64,000 bases of DNA from Treponema sp. UBA1793. Lineage in GTDB: Bacteria > Spirochaetota > Spirochaetia > Treponematales > Treponemataceae. Each line of letters begins with the position of its first letter. Positions within the stretch are counted from its first letter, which is position 1. This document shows positions 43,478-52,630 of this stretch, one piece after another. The notes beneath the pieces are model-generated. The model was not told the origin of the DNA. It worked only from the letters and a program-made list of their open reading frames with translations, and did no database searches. The position numbers were made by a program, and so were the translations under genes. The stretch is taken from positions 58,983-122,982 of the forward strand of contig DCFX01000081.1 of assembly GCA_002314445.1 (NCBI GenBank), in the 5' to 3' direction.

Positions 43478-44809
43478 ATGATCAAAAGGAAAACAGTACT
43501 GTCTTTAGTATTGCTTGCAGCATGTCCGCTGTTGGTATCCGCCAAAAGCAAGAGTAAATCGGATTCAGGCAAAATTGAAATCAACCTTATGCACTTTTCC
43601 ACATCAGAGGAGGTAAGCAATAAGAACGGAGGAGCGACAGCTTTACGCTATGCTATCGATCAGTATCAGAAAAAGCATCCTGACATCAATCTTGTCCTGA
43701 ATGTCCTTGCAAACAATGAATACAAGGAAAAAATCGCGACGCTTTCGGCCGCAAATGACCTTCCCGATGTATTCATGCTGCAGGGAATGAACACGGCATC
43801 CTGGTCAAAACAGGGGCTTATTGCTGATTTGACTGATGCTGTTGCTAAATCACCGTATTCCAAGAATTACGATCAAAAAAAGTTCTATACGTTTACTGCA
43901 AACGGAAAACGATATGCCATACCTGCCCTTGCAGAAGGAACATGCTGTGTAGTCGTATACAATAAAGCAGTGTGGGCAAAAGCAGGCTACAAAACATTCC
44001 CGGCAACATGGGACGAGATGATTAAGGCAAAAGATGCCATACAGAAAACAGGGGCAAAATATGTCTGTTCGTTTGGCAACAGGGATAAGTGGCAGATTGA
44101 TTCGTGTTTCCTGTCCACGGTTGGAGACCGCTTTACAGGTTCTGACTGGACATATTCCATGATTGAAAACCGGGGTGCAAAATTCACTGATGCGAATTTT
44201 CTTGCAGCGCTTAAATTTACCCAGGACATTTTTCAATCCGGTATATTCAATCCTGATTTCAATGTTGTCTCAAACAATGACTCAAACGACTATTACATTC
44301 TCGGACAGTCAGCATCCGCTATCTGCGGCAACTGGGATGTTTCCTACATCTATGCAAACGCCGACAAAGATGTAATCGAAAATACAGGTTTTGCAGTACT
44401 TCCGCAGCCCTCAGGTGCCACAGCTTCATACAAGACACACGATACGGGACAGGGGTATGGTCTTGCCATAAGTTCAAAAGTCGCTTCAGATCCGAAAAAA
44501 CTTGCAGCCTGTGTCGATCTCATCGAATATCTGACTGGTCCGGTTTTTGCAGACTATCTTGCAAAAAATTTTGCACTGAGCAGCGTGTACAAAGTACAGA
44601 ATGTTGATTTGAGCAAATTTGACGCATACACACGTGACTTCTACAAATTTTATGAAAACCCCGGCTGTGAAATATATGATTCATATATAAACAGTGCTGT
44701 CATCGATGTGCTGAACACAAATCTGCAGACAATGCTTAACGGCACACTTACGCCCGAACAGGTGGCACAAACGGCACAGGCAAAATACGACGAAGTTTAT
44801 AAAAAATAA
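43478..44809 (+). CDS. Sugar ABC transporter substrate-binding protein
   Basis: The start is at the ATG at 43478, 7 nt after GGAGG; the protein has 443 aa. A signal peptide comes first (LLAACPLLVSAKS, which includes a possible lipobox LAAC). It has the family-1 solute-binding pattern: INLMHFSTSEE, NLVLNVLANNEYKEKIATL, ALAEGTCCVVVYNKAVW, GNWDVSYIY and VQNVDLSKFD. It delivers an oligosaccharide to the permeases downstream. The ATPase is not encoded here; as in many such systems a shared MsmK/UgpC-type ATPase elsewhere is likely. Confidence 0.9.
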   Translation: MIKRKTVLSLVLLAACPLLVSAKSKSKSDSGKIEINLMHFSTSEEVSNKNGGATALRYAIDQYQKKHPDINLVLNVLANNEYKEKIATLSAANDLPDVFMLQGMNTASWSKQGLIADLTDAVAKSPYSKNYDQKKFYTFTANGKRYAIPALAEGTCCVVVYNKAVWAKAGYKTFPATWDEMIKAKDAIQKTGAKYVCSFGNRDKWQIDSCFLSTVGDRFTGSDWTYSMIENRGAKFTDANFLAALKFTQDIFQSGIFNPDFNVVSNNDSNDYYILGQSASAICGNWDVSYIYANADKDVIENTGFAVLPQPSGATASYKTHDTGQGYGLAISSKVASDPKKLAACVDLIEYLTGPVFADYLAKNFALSSVYKVQNVDLSKFDAYTRDFYKFYENPGCEIYDSYINSAVIDVLNTNLQTMLNGTLTPEQVAQTAQAKYDEVYKK

Positions 44810-44832
44810 ATACAAAGCGATGCTTTAATTTT

Positions 44833-44908
44833 TGTATTATAATGAAATACAACCATATACAGGCTCGATCCGATCTGCGGAGCAGCATCGGGAAAACCGG
44901 TATATGGC
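44833..44908 (+). ncRNA. Structured spacer between binding protein and permease genes
   Basis: TTGTATT...AATACAA (44833-44853) and CCATATAC...GTATATGG (44854-44908) can pair, and the second holds an inner stem CCGAT-CTGC / GCAG-C-ATCGG. It lies between the stop of the binding protein and the first permease. Such hairpins often let the binding protein be made in excess. No T run follows. Confidence 0.4.
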
Positions 44909-44925
44909 CTTTAAGGGAGAAATAA

Positions 44926-45825
44926 ATGTTCAATTCCATGATTCGTCCCAAAAAATCTACAATTTTCCTTTTACTGTTTGTCCCTGTTATCTGGTATATT
45001 TTCTCAGTATTTGTCCCTTTACTTGCCGCTTTTTTTTACAGCTTTTTCGACTGGAAGGGTGGCCCCGAAAAAATATTCATCGGATTTGATAATTACGTAA
45101 AATTGATACACGATCCGTTGTTTTGGGAAGCTGCCCTTCATAATATATTTCTGGTTGGAGTCTGCATTGTCGGACAGATAGGACTGGCATTCGTGTTCGT
45201 GCTTATTATAATGTCCAGAAACGTACATCTAAAAGGCGTACACAGAACACTGGTTTTTTTCCCAAGTACTATTTCAGCTATTGCAATCGGTTTCATATGG
45301 TCAATGATTTACAATTACCGGTACGGGCTGCTCAACTGGATTCTGAAAATCGTCGGACGCAGTGACCTTCAAACCGTATGGCTGAACAATCCAAAGTCGG
45401 TGCTGGTACTCGTATCAATTCCTCTTGTGTGGCAGTTTATCGGCTATTATATGGTCATTCTCTTTTCCGCTGTTGCATCCATTCCGCAGGAATTATTTGA
45501 AAGTGCAGAACTTGACGGCGCAAGCGGTGTGCAGCGCGCTGTATATATAGTCCTTCCTCTGATAAAAAATATTCTTGTTATCTGCATAATGCTCTGCGTC
45601 GCAGGAAACATGAAAGTTTTTGATCATATTTATCAAATGACAAACGGAGGTCCGGGCACAGCCTCAAATGTTCTCGCATTGTACGGATATACAGTTTCAT
45701 TCCGCCAGTCCGATATGGGATACGGCAGCGCTATATCAGTCGGTATCTGCATACTCAGTTTTATTATTATTCTCTGCACCCGTACCGCTGTAAATGCATT
45801 TACCAAAGAGGACAACTCGCTATGA
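44926..45825 (+). CDS. Sugar ABC transporter permease (MalF type)
   Basis: The protein has 299 aa with six predicted membrane helices. The cytoplasmic ATPase-docking motif is SIPQELFESAELDGASGVQRAVYIVLPLI, the EAA loop of MalF-type permeases. AAGGGAG precedes the ATG. Its stop overlaps the next start by 4 nt. Confidence 0.9.
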   Translation: MFNSMIRPKKSTIFLLLFVPVIWYIFSVFVPLLAAFFYSFFDWKGGPEKIFIGFDNYVKLIHDPLFWEAALHNIFLVGVCIVGQIGLAFVFVLIIMSRNVHLKGVHRTLVFFPSTISAIAIGFIWSMIYNYRYGLLNWILKIVGRSDLQTVWLNNPKSVLVLVSIPLVWQFIGYYMVILFSAVASIPQELFESAELDGASGVQRAVYIVLPLIKNILVICIMLCVAGNMKVFDHIYQMTNGGPGTASNVLALYGYTVSFRQSDMGYGSAISVGICILSFIIILCTRTAVNAFTKEDNSL

Positions 45826-46682
45826 CAAAAAAAATTAAACCCGGTCACGACTCCAAATCCAGAGTTCTTTCCGTTTTTCTCAATGTCATAATGATTATAT
45901 TTTCGTTTACCTGTGTATTTCCGCTTATCTGGATGTTTTATTCTTCATTGAAGCAGCGGACAGCATTCCAGCTTGATATAATCTCGCTCCCGGCTCATCC
46001 GACTTTCCAGAATTACATACAGGTGGCACAGGATAAGGACGCTCATATATGGACTGCGCTGTTGAGCAGCCTGAGAACTACTGTCACATCAGTATTTTTC
46101 ATCGTGATGTTCGGCTACGTAATAGGATACATTCTTGCCCGTATCAAATTCAGGGGTGAACGGATGCTTTCCGTGTTATTACTGCTCGGCCTGCTGATCC
46201 CGATTCATTCCCTGCTTGTTCCAGTCTATGTCGTCTTTAACAAGCTCGGAATTGCCGACACATGGTATACGCTCGTTCTGCCGTATGTAGCATTCGGTCT
46301 CCCCATCGCAGTTTTTCTGATAAACGGCTATGTAAAAAGCGTTCCAATCGAATTTGAAGAAGCCGCAGCAATCGACGGATATAATTTTACTCATACCATG
46401 TTTTCAATAATCCTTCCCATCTGCACGCCCATACTGGTAACGGTAGCAATTATCCAGACATTTGCATGCTGGAACGAATTTTCATTTGCACTTGTTCTTG
46501 TGAATGATGCAGCATATAAAACAGTACCTCTGGCAATGACTCAATTTACCGGACAATTCAATTCTAACTATCCGAAAATGATGGCAGCAATGCTTATAAC
46601 AATGGCGCCTATTGTTATTTTCTACTTTGCGTTCAGTAAAAAAATAATACAGGGCATGGTTGCAGGAGCAATAAAAGGCTGA
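45822..46682 (+). CDS. Sugar ABC transporter permease (MalG type)
   Basis: The protein has 286 aa with six membrane helices. The EAA loop is SVPIEFEEAAAIDGYNFTHTMFSIILPI, as in MalG-type permeases. It pairs with the preceding permease to form the channel. The operon ends here, at a 12-bp stem-loop. Confidence 0.9.
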   Translation: MTKKIKPGHDSKSRVLSVFLNVIMIIFSFTCVFPLIWMFYSSLKQRTAFQLDIISLPAHPTFQNYIQVAQDKDAHIWTALLSSLRTTVTSVFFIVMFGYVIGYILARIKFRGERMLSVLLLLGLLIPIHSLLVPVYVVFNKLGIADTWYTLVLPYVAFGLPIAVFLINGYVKSVPIEFEEAAAIDGYNFTHTMFSIILPICTPILVTVAIIQTFACWNEFSFALVLVNDAAYKTVPLAMTQFTGQFNSNYPKMMAAMLITMAPIVIFYFAFSKKIIQGMVAGAIKG

Positions 46683-46691
46683 TACACGCCA

Positions 46692-46731
46692 ATCAGTATG
46701 CAGTACGGTTTGTCTGTATCTGCATACTGAT
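46692..46731 (+). terminator. Stem-loop terminator of the sugar ABC operon
   Basis: ATCAGTATGCAG (46692-46703) and CTGCATACTGAT (46720-46731) are perfect 12-bp arms starting 9 nt after the last permease. A short TTTAT follows. Confidence 0.55.
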
Positions 46732-46757
46732 TTATCTAAAAAGAAAGGTTGAATTTA

Positions 46758-46787
46758 TATATGTAATTAGGTAACATATTACATATA
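46758..46787. promoter_or_regulatory. Inverted repeat before the FMN-binding lipoprotein gene
   Basis: TATATGTAAT (46758-46767) and ATTACATATA (46778-46787) are 10-bp arms around a 10-bp centre, 12 bp before the ATG. It is a likely autoregulatory site for the MarR protein encoded next. Confidence 0.5.
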
Positions 46788-46798
46788 AGAGGTTCTAA

Positions 46799-47191
46799 AT
46801 GTCAAGAAATAGTGTGCTGGCTGCAGGTGCAGCTCTTTTATGCACTGTGCTGCTGAGCAGCTGCTCAGTTACAAAGAAAATGCAGGAGCAGCTGAAAGAG
46901 CTCCCGTTTCCTGCTGTCGACATGGCTCATGTAAAAGACGGGACGTATACGGGAACGGCTGAAACGCTGCTTGTGCAGGCAGATGTTTCCGTAGAAATAA
47001 TCGGCGGTCACATCCGGCAGATAAAAATCCTCCGTCATATAAACGGCAAAGGAAAAAAAGCAGAAACGATTGTAAACACAATGAAAGCCGCAAACACGTG
47101 GGATGTTGACTGCGTCAGCGGCGCTACGGCATCAAGTCTTGTCTTAAAAAGTGCCACGGCACAGGCAATTGCAAAGGGTGCGGCTGAATGA
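46799..47191 (+). CDS. FMN-binding-domain lipoprotein
   Basis: The protein has 130 aa. The lipobox LLSSC gives Cys22. Residues about 45-128 are an FMN_bind domain with DGTYTGTAE and the flavinylation-type motif VSGATASS, whose Thr is the usual covalent FMN attachment site in NqrC/RnfG-like domains. It would carry FMN outside the inner membrane, if an ApbE flavin transferase is encoded elsewhere. It is translationally coupled to the MarR gene by a 4-nt overlap. Confidence 0.85.
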   Translation: MSRNSVLAAGAALLCTVLLSSCSVTKKMQEQLKELPFPAVDMAHVKDGTYTGTAETLLVQADVSVEIIGGHIRQIKILRHINGKGKKAETIVNTMKAANTWDVDCVSGATASSLVLKSATAQAIAKGAAE

Positions 47192-47658
47192 ACAGAGAGG
47201 CTCTCCTGAACGGAATCGACGACAGGCGTATTTTATTCGCCAGCCTGCTTTCGCTCGGTAATGTGCTCCAAACGACGCTTGACAGTTTCTTTTCGGAAAT
47301 AACAAGCAAGCAGTTTTTTCTGCTTATCTGTATGAATTTGTTTTCGGATCATGATCCGTCAATTAAGGAACTTGCAGAAGTTATGCAGTCGTCCCACCAG
47401 AACGTAAAACAACTTCTGCTGAAACTGGAAAAAAACGGTTTCGTCAGAACTTATGCGGATGAATCAGACGGCAGAATTATCAGAGTCAAGGTTACAGATA
47501 AAAAAAAACTGCTTGACAAAAAATATGATGAACCGAGCAGAACGGCGATGGGAAAAATGTTCCACGGCATTGACGATAAGGCGGCCGCAACCACTCTTAA
47601 AACATTAACGCAGATTGAACAGAATCTTGCATATATCAGAAAGGAGAAAAATGTATGA
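47188..47658 (+). CDS. MarR-family regulator
   Basis: The protein has 156 aa. The winged helix is SIKELAEVMQSSHQNVKQLLLKLEKNGFVRTYADESDGRIIRVKVTDKGK-like (the sequence ends TDKKKLLD). It lies between the FMN-binding and flavodoxin genes with 4-nt overlaps on both sides, so all three are one operon. The palindrome at 46758-46787 is a likely target. Confidence 0.85.
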   Translation: MNREALLNGIDDRRILFASLLSLGNVLQTTLDSFFSEITSKQFFLLICMNLFSDHDPSIKELAEVMQSSHQNVKQLLLKLEKNGFVRTYADESDGRIIRVKVTDKKKLLDKKYDEPSRTAMGKMFHGIDDKAAATTLKTLTQIEQNLAYIRKEKNV

Positions 47659-48176
47659 ATGCAATAGTCGTCTATACAAGCAAAACAGGGTTTACCAAAC
47701 GGTATGCTGAATGGATAGCTGAAGAGCTGCATTGTGAAGCTGCCGCTTTTAATAAAAAAAGCATAAAGTCTCTCGATAGATATGAGCTTATAATTTACGG
47801 CGGCGGTATCACTGCGAATACCATAAACGGACTTTCTGCACTGAAAAAATTACGGGCCTATAATGAGAAAAAAGTAATTGTCTTTGCAACCGGTGCGACA
47901 CCGGAAAAAGCAGTAAACACTATAAATCAGATACGTGACAAAAATTTTCCCGGACAGGAGAAAGCTCGTATTCCTTTTTTCTTTATGCAGGGCGGAATTA
48001 ATTATGAGCGCATGGGATTCATGGGGCGTAAGGTGATGCATTTTATGCATAGCATACTTTCAAAAAAGCCAAACAGAACTGAAGAAGAGACTGAGATGAT
48101 GAATGCACTTGCAGCATCTTACGATGCATCCGACCGTTCTTCAATACAGCTTCTTTTGGAATATATACAAAAATGA
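47655..48176 (+). CDS. Flavodoxin-domain protein
   Basis: The protein has 173 aa. It begins with the flavodoxin phosphate-binding loop VVYTSKTGFTKRYAEWIAEEL and has the second-strand IIYGGGITANTINGL. It fits the Flavodoxin_5 group (protoporphyrinogen oxidase-like HemG relatives), but haem synthesis is not implied by the context. It is probably the soluble electron carrier of this small redox operon. Confidence 0.8.
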   Translation: MNAIVVYTSKTGFTKRYAEWIAEELHCEAAAFNKKSIKSLDRYELIIYGGGITANTINGLSALKKLRAYNEKKVIVFATGATPEKAVNTINQIRDKNFPGQEKARIPFFFMQGGINYERMGFMGRKVMHFMHSILSKKPNRTEEETEMMNALAASYDASDRSSIQLLLEYIQK

Positions 48177-48234
48177 ATTAGCTTTTCTTTTGTATTTCCT
48201 CCAAAAATAGGTTATATTAATAGCAGAAGTAATA

Positions 48235-48248
48235 GTACTATATAGTAC
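48235..48248. promoter_or_regulatory. Palindrome GTACTATATAGTAC before the DOMON gene
   Basis: A perfect 14-bp palindrome lies 17 bp before the ATG at 48266, next to an ATCAGGAGA ribosome site. It is a candidate operator. Confidence 0.45.
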
Positions 48249-48265
48249 GTAATCAGGAGATTAAT

Positions 48266-48802
48266 ATGAAAGGAAAAAATTTACTATTGTCGTTTGTAAT
48301 TCTGGGTGGTTTCTGCATATTCCCGCTTGCGGCTCAAACACTTGCGCCATCTTCAGCAATGCCTGCCGCAGACGGCATGGTAGGTACTGATGAATACACG
48401 TGGAAAACAGAACAGAAAGGTGCTGTACTTTCTTTGGCTCTTTCTGCGGACGGCAGTACCCTTTATGCTGCAGTTGACACACCGGCTGCCGGATGGGCTG
48501 CAGTCGGGCTTGGCGCGAGAGGCATGAACGGTGCTTTCATGGTGCTCGGTTCTGATGATGCCGGAAAAACGGAAATCAGCGAGCAGACAGGAAAGGGATT
48601 CAGCCATACCCCGAATGCGGAAAAAATACTTAAAACACAGGCTGTAAAAGAAACAGGGGGAAGAACAGTACTCGAATTTTCAGTTCCTGCTGCAAAGTTT
48701 ATAAAAAATGGAAAACTTGACGTAATTGCCGCATGGGCAAAAAAAGATTCCTTTAAGACAAAGCATACGCAGCATATATCGTTATCAGTTCAGACTAACT
48801 AA
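48266..48802 (+). CDS. Secreted DOMON-domain protein
   Basis: The protein has 178 aa. A signal peptide (1-23, ending PLAAQ) is followed by one DOMON beta-sandwich (about 35-175): GWAAVGLGARGMNGAFMVLG and VLEFSVPAAKFIKNG. DOMON domains bind haem or sugars; the family is seen in extracellular redox proteins. There is no membrane anchor. It follows the FMN/flavodoxin operon by 89 nt and is likely to work with it. Confidence 0.8.
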   Translation: MKGKNLLLSFVILGGFCIFPLAAQTLAPSSAMPAADGMVGTDEYTWKTEQKGAVLSLALSADGSTLYAAVDTPAAGWAAVGLGARGMNGAFMVLGSDDAGKTEISEQTGKGFSHTPNAEKILKTQAVKETGGRTVLEFSVPAAKFIKNGKLDVIAAWAKKDSFKTKHTQHISLSVQTN

Positions 48803-48811
48803 AATGGGCGG

Positions 48812-48863
48812 ATAAAACATTCCGGGGGAAAAAGCAGAATAATGTATCCACGGAATGTTTTAT
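48812..48863. terminator. Bidirectional terminator between DOMON and AraC genes
   Basis: ATAAAACATTCCG (48812-48824) and CGGAATGTTTTAT (48851-48863) form a 13-bp stem, and TTTATTTTT follows on the plus strand. It overlaps the stop codon of the convergent araC-type gene. Confidence 0.65.
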
Positions 48864-49915
48864 TTTATTTTTGACCTGAACTCTACAGGAGTCATATGGT
48901 AACGGGTTCGAAACAATTTATAAAAATACGCAGGTGTACTGTATCCTATACGCGCTGAAATTTTTTCGACTGATAAATCCGTTTTTTGCAGCAGGCGCTC
49001 TGCTTCCTTAAGTCTGTATTCCTGCACAAGTTCATTAAAATTCCTGTCTGTCAGTTTTTTAATTTTCCGTCCAAGGTAATTCTCCTGAAAATGAAAATCA
49101 TCCGCCAGAGCCTTTAACGTTATATACTGGTAATTTTTTTCGATACAGTTCAGTAACTGCATCATCTTAGCATCATTATTAATTCTGCCGACGGTAAGGA
49201 CACACTTCTCTTCCGGTATCCTCGCTAATTCGGTCATAAGCAGAAACGTATAATACGTGTAAGCATGTCTCCATCCGGCTTCTTTTTCAAACAATTCAGA
49301 AAAAAGATCAAATAAGATATTCTCAAACTTTTTTCTCTGTCGCATATCTGCTGTAAGACGCACTTCATATTGACGCTGACTGCACAGTGTATACTCTGCA
49401 AATTCCTTTAACGCTGTGCAGGTATGAGGATTATTAAAATCTTCCTGTTTAAGATATTCAATCGGGATAAAGCATTTGAATATAATATCGTTGTCACCGG
49501 CAGCCTCCAGACCGTGAATAACATGCTGATTTATCATACACAATTCTTTTTCTTTCAGCAGGAAAGAGGAGCCTGTATTACCAATATAATATCTGCAGCT
49601 TCCTTTATATACGTAATCAAGTTCTATATATGTATGCTTATGCAGGTACATCGCCATTTTATTTGTATGCTTGCAGATTTGAAATCCGGCTGCCTTTTTT
49701 ATGAGGATATTCCGGCTGCCCAAACACTCCTGAGCGGTGCTGTTATACAGGCTCAAATTTAAGTCCTTGTTTTTCAGGAAATAATTCAGATATCCTTTCA
49801 TAACGTCCGTCATAATAAATTCTTTCATCAGTACGTCGGGAAGCGAAGTGTCCGCCTGGCGAAGACATTCGAGATCCTGTTCATGTAACAACCTAAGTAT
49901 TGACTCTTTGTTCAT
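48860..49915 (-). CDS. AraC-family transcriptional regulator
   Basis: The protein has 351 aa. A cupin-like N-terminal sensing region (HKHTYIELDYVYKGSCRYYI) precedes the C-terminal double HTH: ITLKALADDFHFQENYLGRKIKK and LSVEKISARIGYSTPAYFYKLFRTRYHMTPVEFR. Its start lies 23 nt inside the upstream MATE gene with AAAGGA before it, so it is cotranscribed. It probably controls the MATE/APH operon. Confidence 0.9.
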   Translation of the reverse strand: MNKESILRLLHEQDLECLRQADTSLPDVLMKEFIMTDVMKGYLNYFLKNKDLNLSLYNSTAQECLGSRNILIKKAAGFQICKHTNKMAMYLHKHTYIELDYVYKGSCRYYIGNTGSSFLLKEKELCMINQHVIHGLEAAGDNDIIFKCFIPIEYLKQEDFNNPHTCTALKEFAEYTLCSQRQYEVRLTADMRQRKKFENILFDLFSELFEKEAGWRHAYTYYTFLLMTELARIPEEKCVLTVGRINNDAKMMQLLNCIEKNYQYITLKALADDFHFQENYLGRKIKKLTDRNFNELVQEYRLKEAERLLQKTDLSVEKISARIGYSTPAYFYKLFRTRYHMTPVEFRSKIK

Positions 49916-51245
49916 GTCGTTCCTTTCTTACTGTACAAACAATAAAAACCGAAGAAATACAGCACGCCGTTACTGATGCTGCCGGAAACGAATACCAGAT
50001 TCCTTTTACACCGTACAAAGCAGACAATCCGGCTGTAACCGGTATAAAACAGAAAATGTACGGGCAAAGCGACAACAACAATGCAGCAGTCTTCCTTCCG
50101 GCGGCCTGAAAATATGCTGTTTCCACGGATTGTATTGCGCTGAAAAACATTCCTGCGTTTGTAATTCTGAGAACGGCAGCCCCCATCGCCCGTACTTCCG
50201 CATCAGAAGTAAATACATGCATTATGCCTGCCGCGCACAGGAAGACAATGCCGGAAACAAGTATACCATATATTCCTGCAGCGGCAACACTTTTCTTCAA
50301 CGCAATGCCGACTCGCTCTTTTTTACCTGCCCCATAGTTATACCCGATTACCGGCTGAATTCCCTGTACGATTCCGTTAACCGGAATAATAAAAAACATA
50401 TTGATTTTATTAACTATGCCATAAGTATTCAGCGGCGTATTCCCGCCGTAAGTTTTCAGTAAACGGTTAATGACAATAAGCGCCACGCTGTAACTGCCCA
50501 GCTGAATAAACGAAGGTAACCCTGTTCCTATAATTTCCCTCAGGATTGTTCCATCCGGCTGAAAGTGCACAGCCTTTATGTTCAGTGCGCTTTTTCCCGA
50601 GAAAAAAAAATAATACACACTCATCCCGACCGATACACATTGTGCAAATACAGTGGCACCCGCAGCTCCTGACACACCCAGATGAAACCCGAAAATCATA
50701 ACAGGATCAAGGACAAGATTCACCACCATCGGTATGAACCAGATATACAAAGCAAACATACTGTTTCCCTCTCCACGGATAAGGCTTGAAAATGCCGTAC
50801 TGGTAACAGCTCCAATCAGGATAATACGGGTATATTTTTCCGCAAAAGGAAAAAGTTCCGGCGTAATCCCCATACAGAAAAGAAGTTTTTTCAAAAATAT
50901 CAGACCGGACACTGTAATGCATACGGAAATACTATAGAAAAGACCGAACGTATTCGCAGCTGTTTTATTTGCCTTTTCATATTCACCTTTGCCTAAAGCG
51001 AGGGATACTACAGAGGCGCTTCCGCTGCCGAGCGTCGTACTCACAGCGGAAAGCAATATGAACAGCGGAAATGAAACAGAAAGTCCGCCTGCTGCATTCA
51101 GTCCAATTCCCCTCGCAATATATATGGTATCGACAGCTGTATTGATATTATAAACACTTAAAGCAATTATCGCAGGAATAGACATTTTCCACAAAAGCTT
51201 CCCTACCGGATATTCTCCAAGAAATGATTTGTCAGCGTTATCCAT
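49893..51245 (-). CDS. MATE-family efflux transporter
   Basis: The protein has 450 aa with about 12 membrane helices. It begins PVGKLLWKMSIPAIIALSVYNINTAVDTIYIARGIG, then TTLGSGSASVVSLALGKG and GAVTSTAFSSLIRGEGN. It belongs to a different MATE subgroup from the one at 24478-25821. It is flanked by an APH-like gene 14 nt upstream and an overlapping AraC gene downstream. Confidence 0.9.
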   Translation of the reverse strand: MDNADKSFLGEYPVGKLLWKMSIPAIIALSVYNINTAVDTIYIARGIGLNAAGGLSVSFPLFILLSAVSTTLGSGSASVVSLALGKGEYEKANKTAANTFGLFYSISVCITVSGLIFLKKLLFCMGITPELFPFAEKYTRIILIGAVTSTAFSSLIRGEGNSMFALYIWFIPMVVNLVLDPVMIFGFHLGVSGAAGATVFAQCVSVGMSVYYFFFSGKSALNIKAVHFQPDGTILREIIGTGLPSFIQLGSYSVALIVINRLLKTYGGNTPLNTYGIVNKINMFFIIPVNGIVQGIQPVIGYNYGAGKKERVGIALKKSVAAAGIYGILVSGIVFLCAAGIMHVFTSDAEVRAMGAAVLRITNAGMFFSAIQSVETAYFQAAGRKTAALLLSLCPYIFCFIPVTAGLSALYGVKGIWYSFPAASVTACCISSVFIVCTVRKERHEQRVNT

Positions 51246-51259
51246 ACATGCTTTTTCCT

Positions 51260-52276
51260 TTATAACCGTTCAAGACGTGCTAAACAGCTAAGGACCGCCT
51301 TTTTTGATAAAAACTGCTGAATGTGACCGTACAAAAAATCGTAACGGAATGTTTCGGCTGCCATAATTGTAAAAATATACATCCGGTACAACTGGTACAG
51401 TTTCACATCCTGCCGGGTATATTCTTTTTTCTGCAGACTATGCTGTAAGTACGCGGCAAGAAATGATTTTTCCTTCCGTATATCGTCCGACATAATAAAT
51501 GAGGTCGGAAAATCCGCAACAGGATCTCCCCAGAAAGCCCTTTCAAAATCGATAATTCCTTCTATAGTGTATTCAGCCCCTGCTTTTATGACAAAAATAT
51601 TACCTTCATGACAGTCAAAATCAACAAGAGACGGGTCTTTCAGGCTGCAAAGAATGTCTGCATTTTTTTTAAGGACATCTTCAATCCTTTCATACGGCAA
51701 CGCAACATGATGCTCTCTGCTGTCCTTTAAGACCATGTCGAACATATGCAGAAAAGCCTCTTTCCATGTCGTGTACTGCTGTGCTTTGTCTTCCGCAAAA
51801 TACCCGAAGTACCCGCCCGTAATCTGATGTATCTGTGCAATATATCCGGCCTGCTCAATTCTTATCTTCTCAAGATTATGCTTATCAATCTTCATAATCA
51901 GTTTGTTTAACGCAGTTCCCTTAAGCGCTGTCATAAAAAAATAATTGCTGCTGATATACTTCCTGCTGAAATCATATGCAAGAATTTTAGGAATCGGAAC
52001 AGTTGTTTTTTCTGCAATAAGCCGGAAACATTCAACTTCAACAGGCATAATATCCTGTTCATAGGTAAGAAGCGTTGTACCGGGAACGACTCCCACTTTT
52101 AATATAATTCTGTCATGTTCGTTTATTCTTTCAATTGAATATACGGAATTGAACATGCCCCCTTTCAATTCTGTAATCGCCCCAGTCAGACATGATTCAC
52201 CAAAATTAACCCGTACCAGCATCCTTATCTGATTTTCCGACAGCTGATTCTTTGTTATACTCTTCATTTTTTTCAT
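51260..52276 (-). CDS. Aminoglycoside phosphotransferase-family kinase
   Basis: The protein has 338 aa. The ATG at 52267 is an alternative start with better ribosome-site spacing. The N-lobe has GGMFNSVYSI, ILKVGV; the catalytic loop reads LVDFDCHEGNIFV and the metal site IIDFERAFWGDPVADF, the pattern of APH/choline kinase enzymes. The usual HGD is VDFD, so the conserved loop His is replaced while the Asp stays. It is the first gene of the APH-MATE-AraC operon. Substrate unknown. Confidence 0.85.
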   Translation of the reverse strand: MKKMKSITKNQLSENQIRMLVRVNFGESCLTGAITELKGGMFNSVYSIERINEHDRIILKVGVVPGTTLLTYEQDIMPVEVECFRLIAEKTTVPIPKILAYDFSRKYISSNYFFMTALKGTALNKLIMKIDKHNLEKIRIEQAGYIAQIHQITGGYFGYFAEDKAQQYTTWKEAFLHMFDMVLKDSREHHVALPYERIEDVLKKNADILCSLKDPSLVDFDCHEGNIFVIKAGAEYTIEGIIDFERAFWGDPVADFPTSFIMSDDIRKEKSFLAAYLQHSLQKKEYTRQDVKLYQLYRMYIFTIMAAETFRYDFLYGHIQQFLSKKAVLSCLARLERL

Positions 52277-52460
52277 CCTGCCAATTGATCTTATTTCTTT
52301 TTATTATTTGACCGTTCTCGTGTTCTGGCAATCCTCTGAAGTTACTTTTGATACTGCAAGGTATCGTCTAAAATGACTTTTCAGCAGACATATTGCAATT
52401 ACAGCAGCATACACTCTAATATAGACTCCGGCTACGAAAAAAATAAAAGAGGCGGTTATT

Positions 52461-52550
52461 ATGGATATGCAGCTGATTGGATCAGGAAGAACGGCGGATG
52501 TTTACCTGCTTGAAGAAAATAAAGTACTGAAACTGTATCGTCCGTTGTAA
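52461..52550 (+). pseudogene. Truncated N-terminus of a kinase-like gene at the prophage boundary
   Basis: An ATG with an AAAAGAGG ribosome site opens a frame that reads MDMQLIGSGRTADVYLLEEN and on to LKLYRPL, then stops after 29 codons. This is the Gly-loop start of a protein-kinase/APH-type enzyme, and the catalytic body is missing. The sequence changes character at 52546, where TGTAATTT begins. It was probably cut by insertion or deletion at the prophage edge. The rest of 52277-52709 holds only the hairpin at 52553-52630. Confidence 0.55.
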
Positions 52551-52552
52551 TT

Positions 52553-52630
52553 TATAGCATGATATGATAATTCTTTGTTGTTCTGCTTATTGTTGCTAAC
52601 TTACCATGTTGTAAAGAATTACATGCTATA
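52553..52630. repeat. Imperfect inverted repeat at the prophage edge
   Basis: TATAGCATG (52553-52561) and TAATTCTTT (52568-52576) pair with the contiguous arm AAAGAATTACATGCTATA (52613-52630), with a 6-nt bulge in the left arm. It lies a few bases from the end of the kinase fragment. It may be a transposase-binding end of the Mu-like element or a terminator. Confidence 0.45.
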
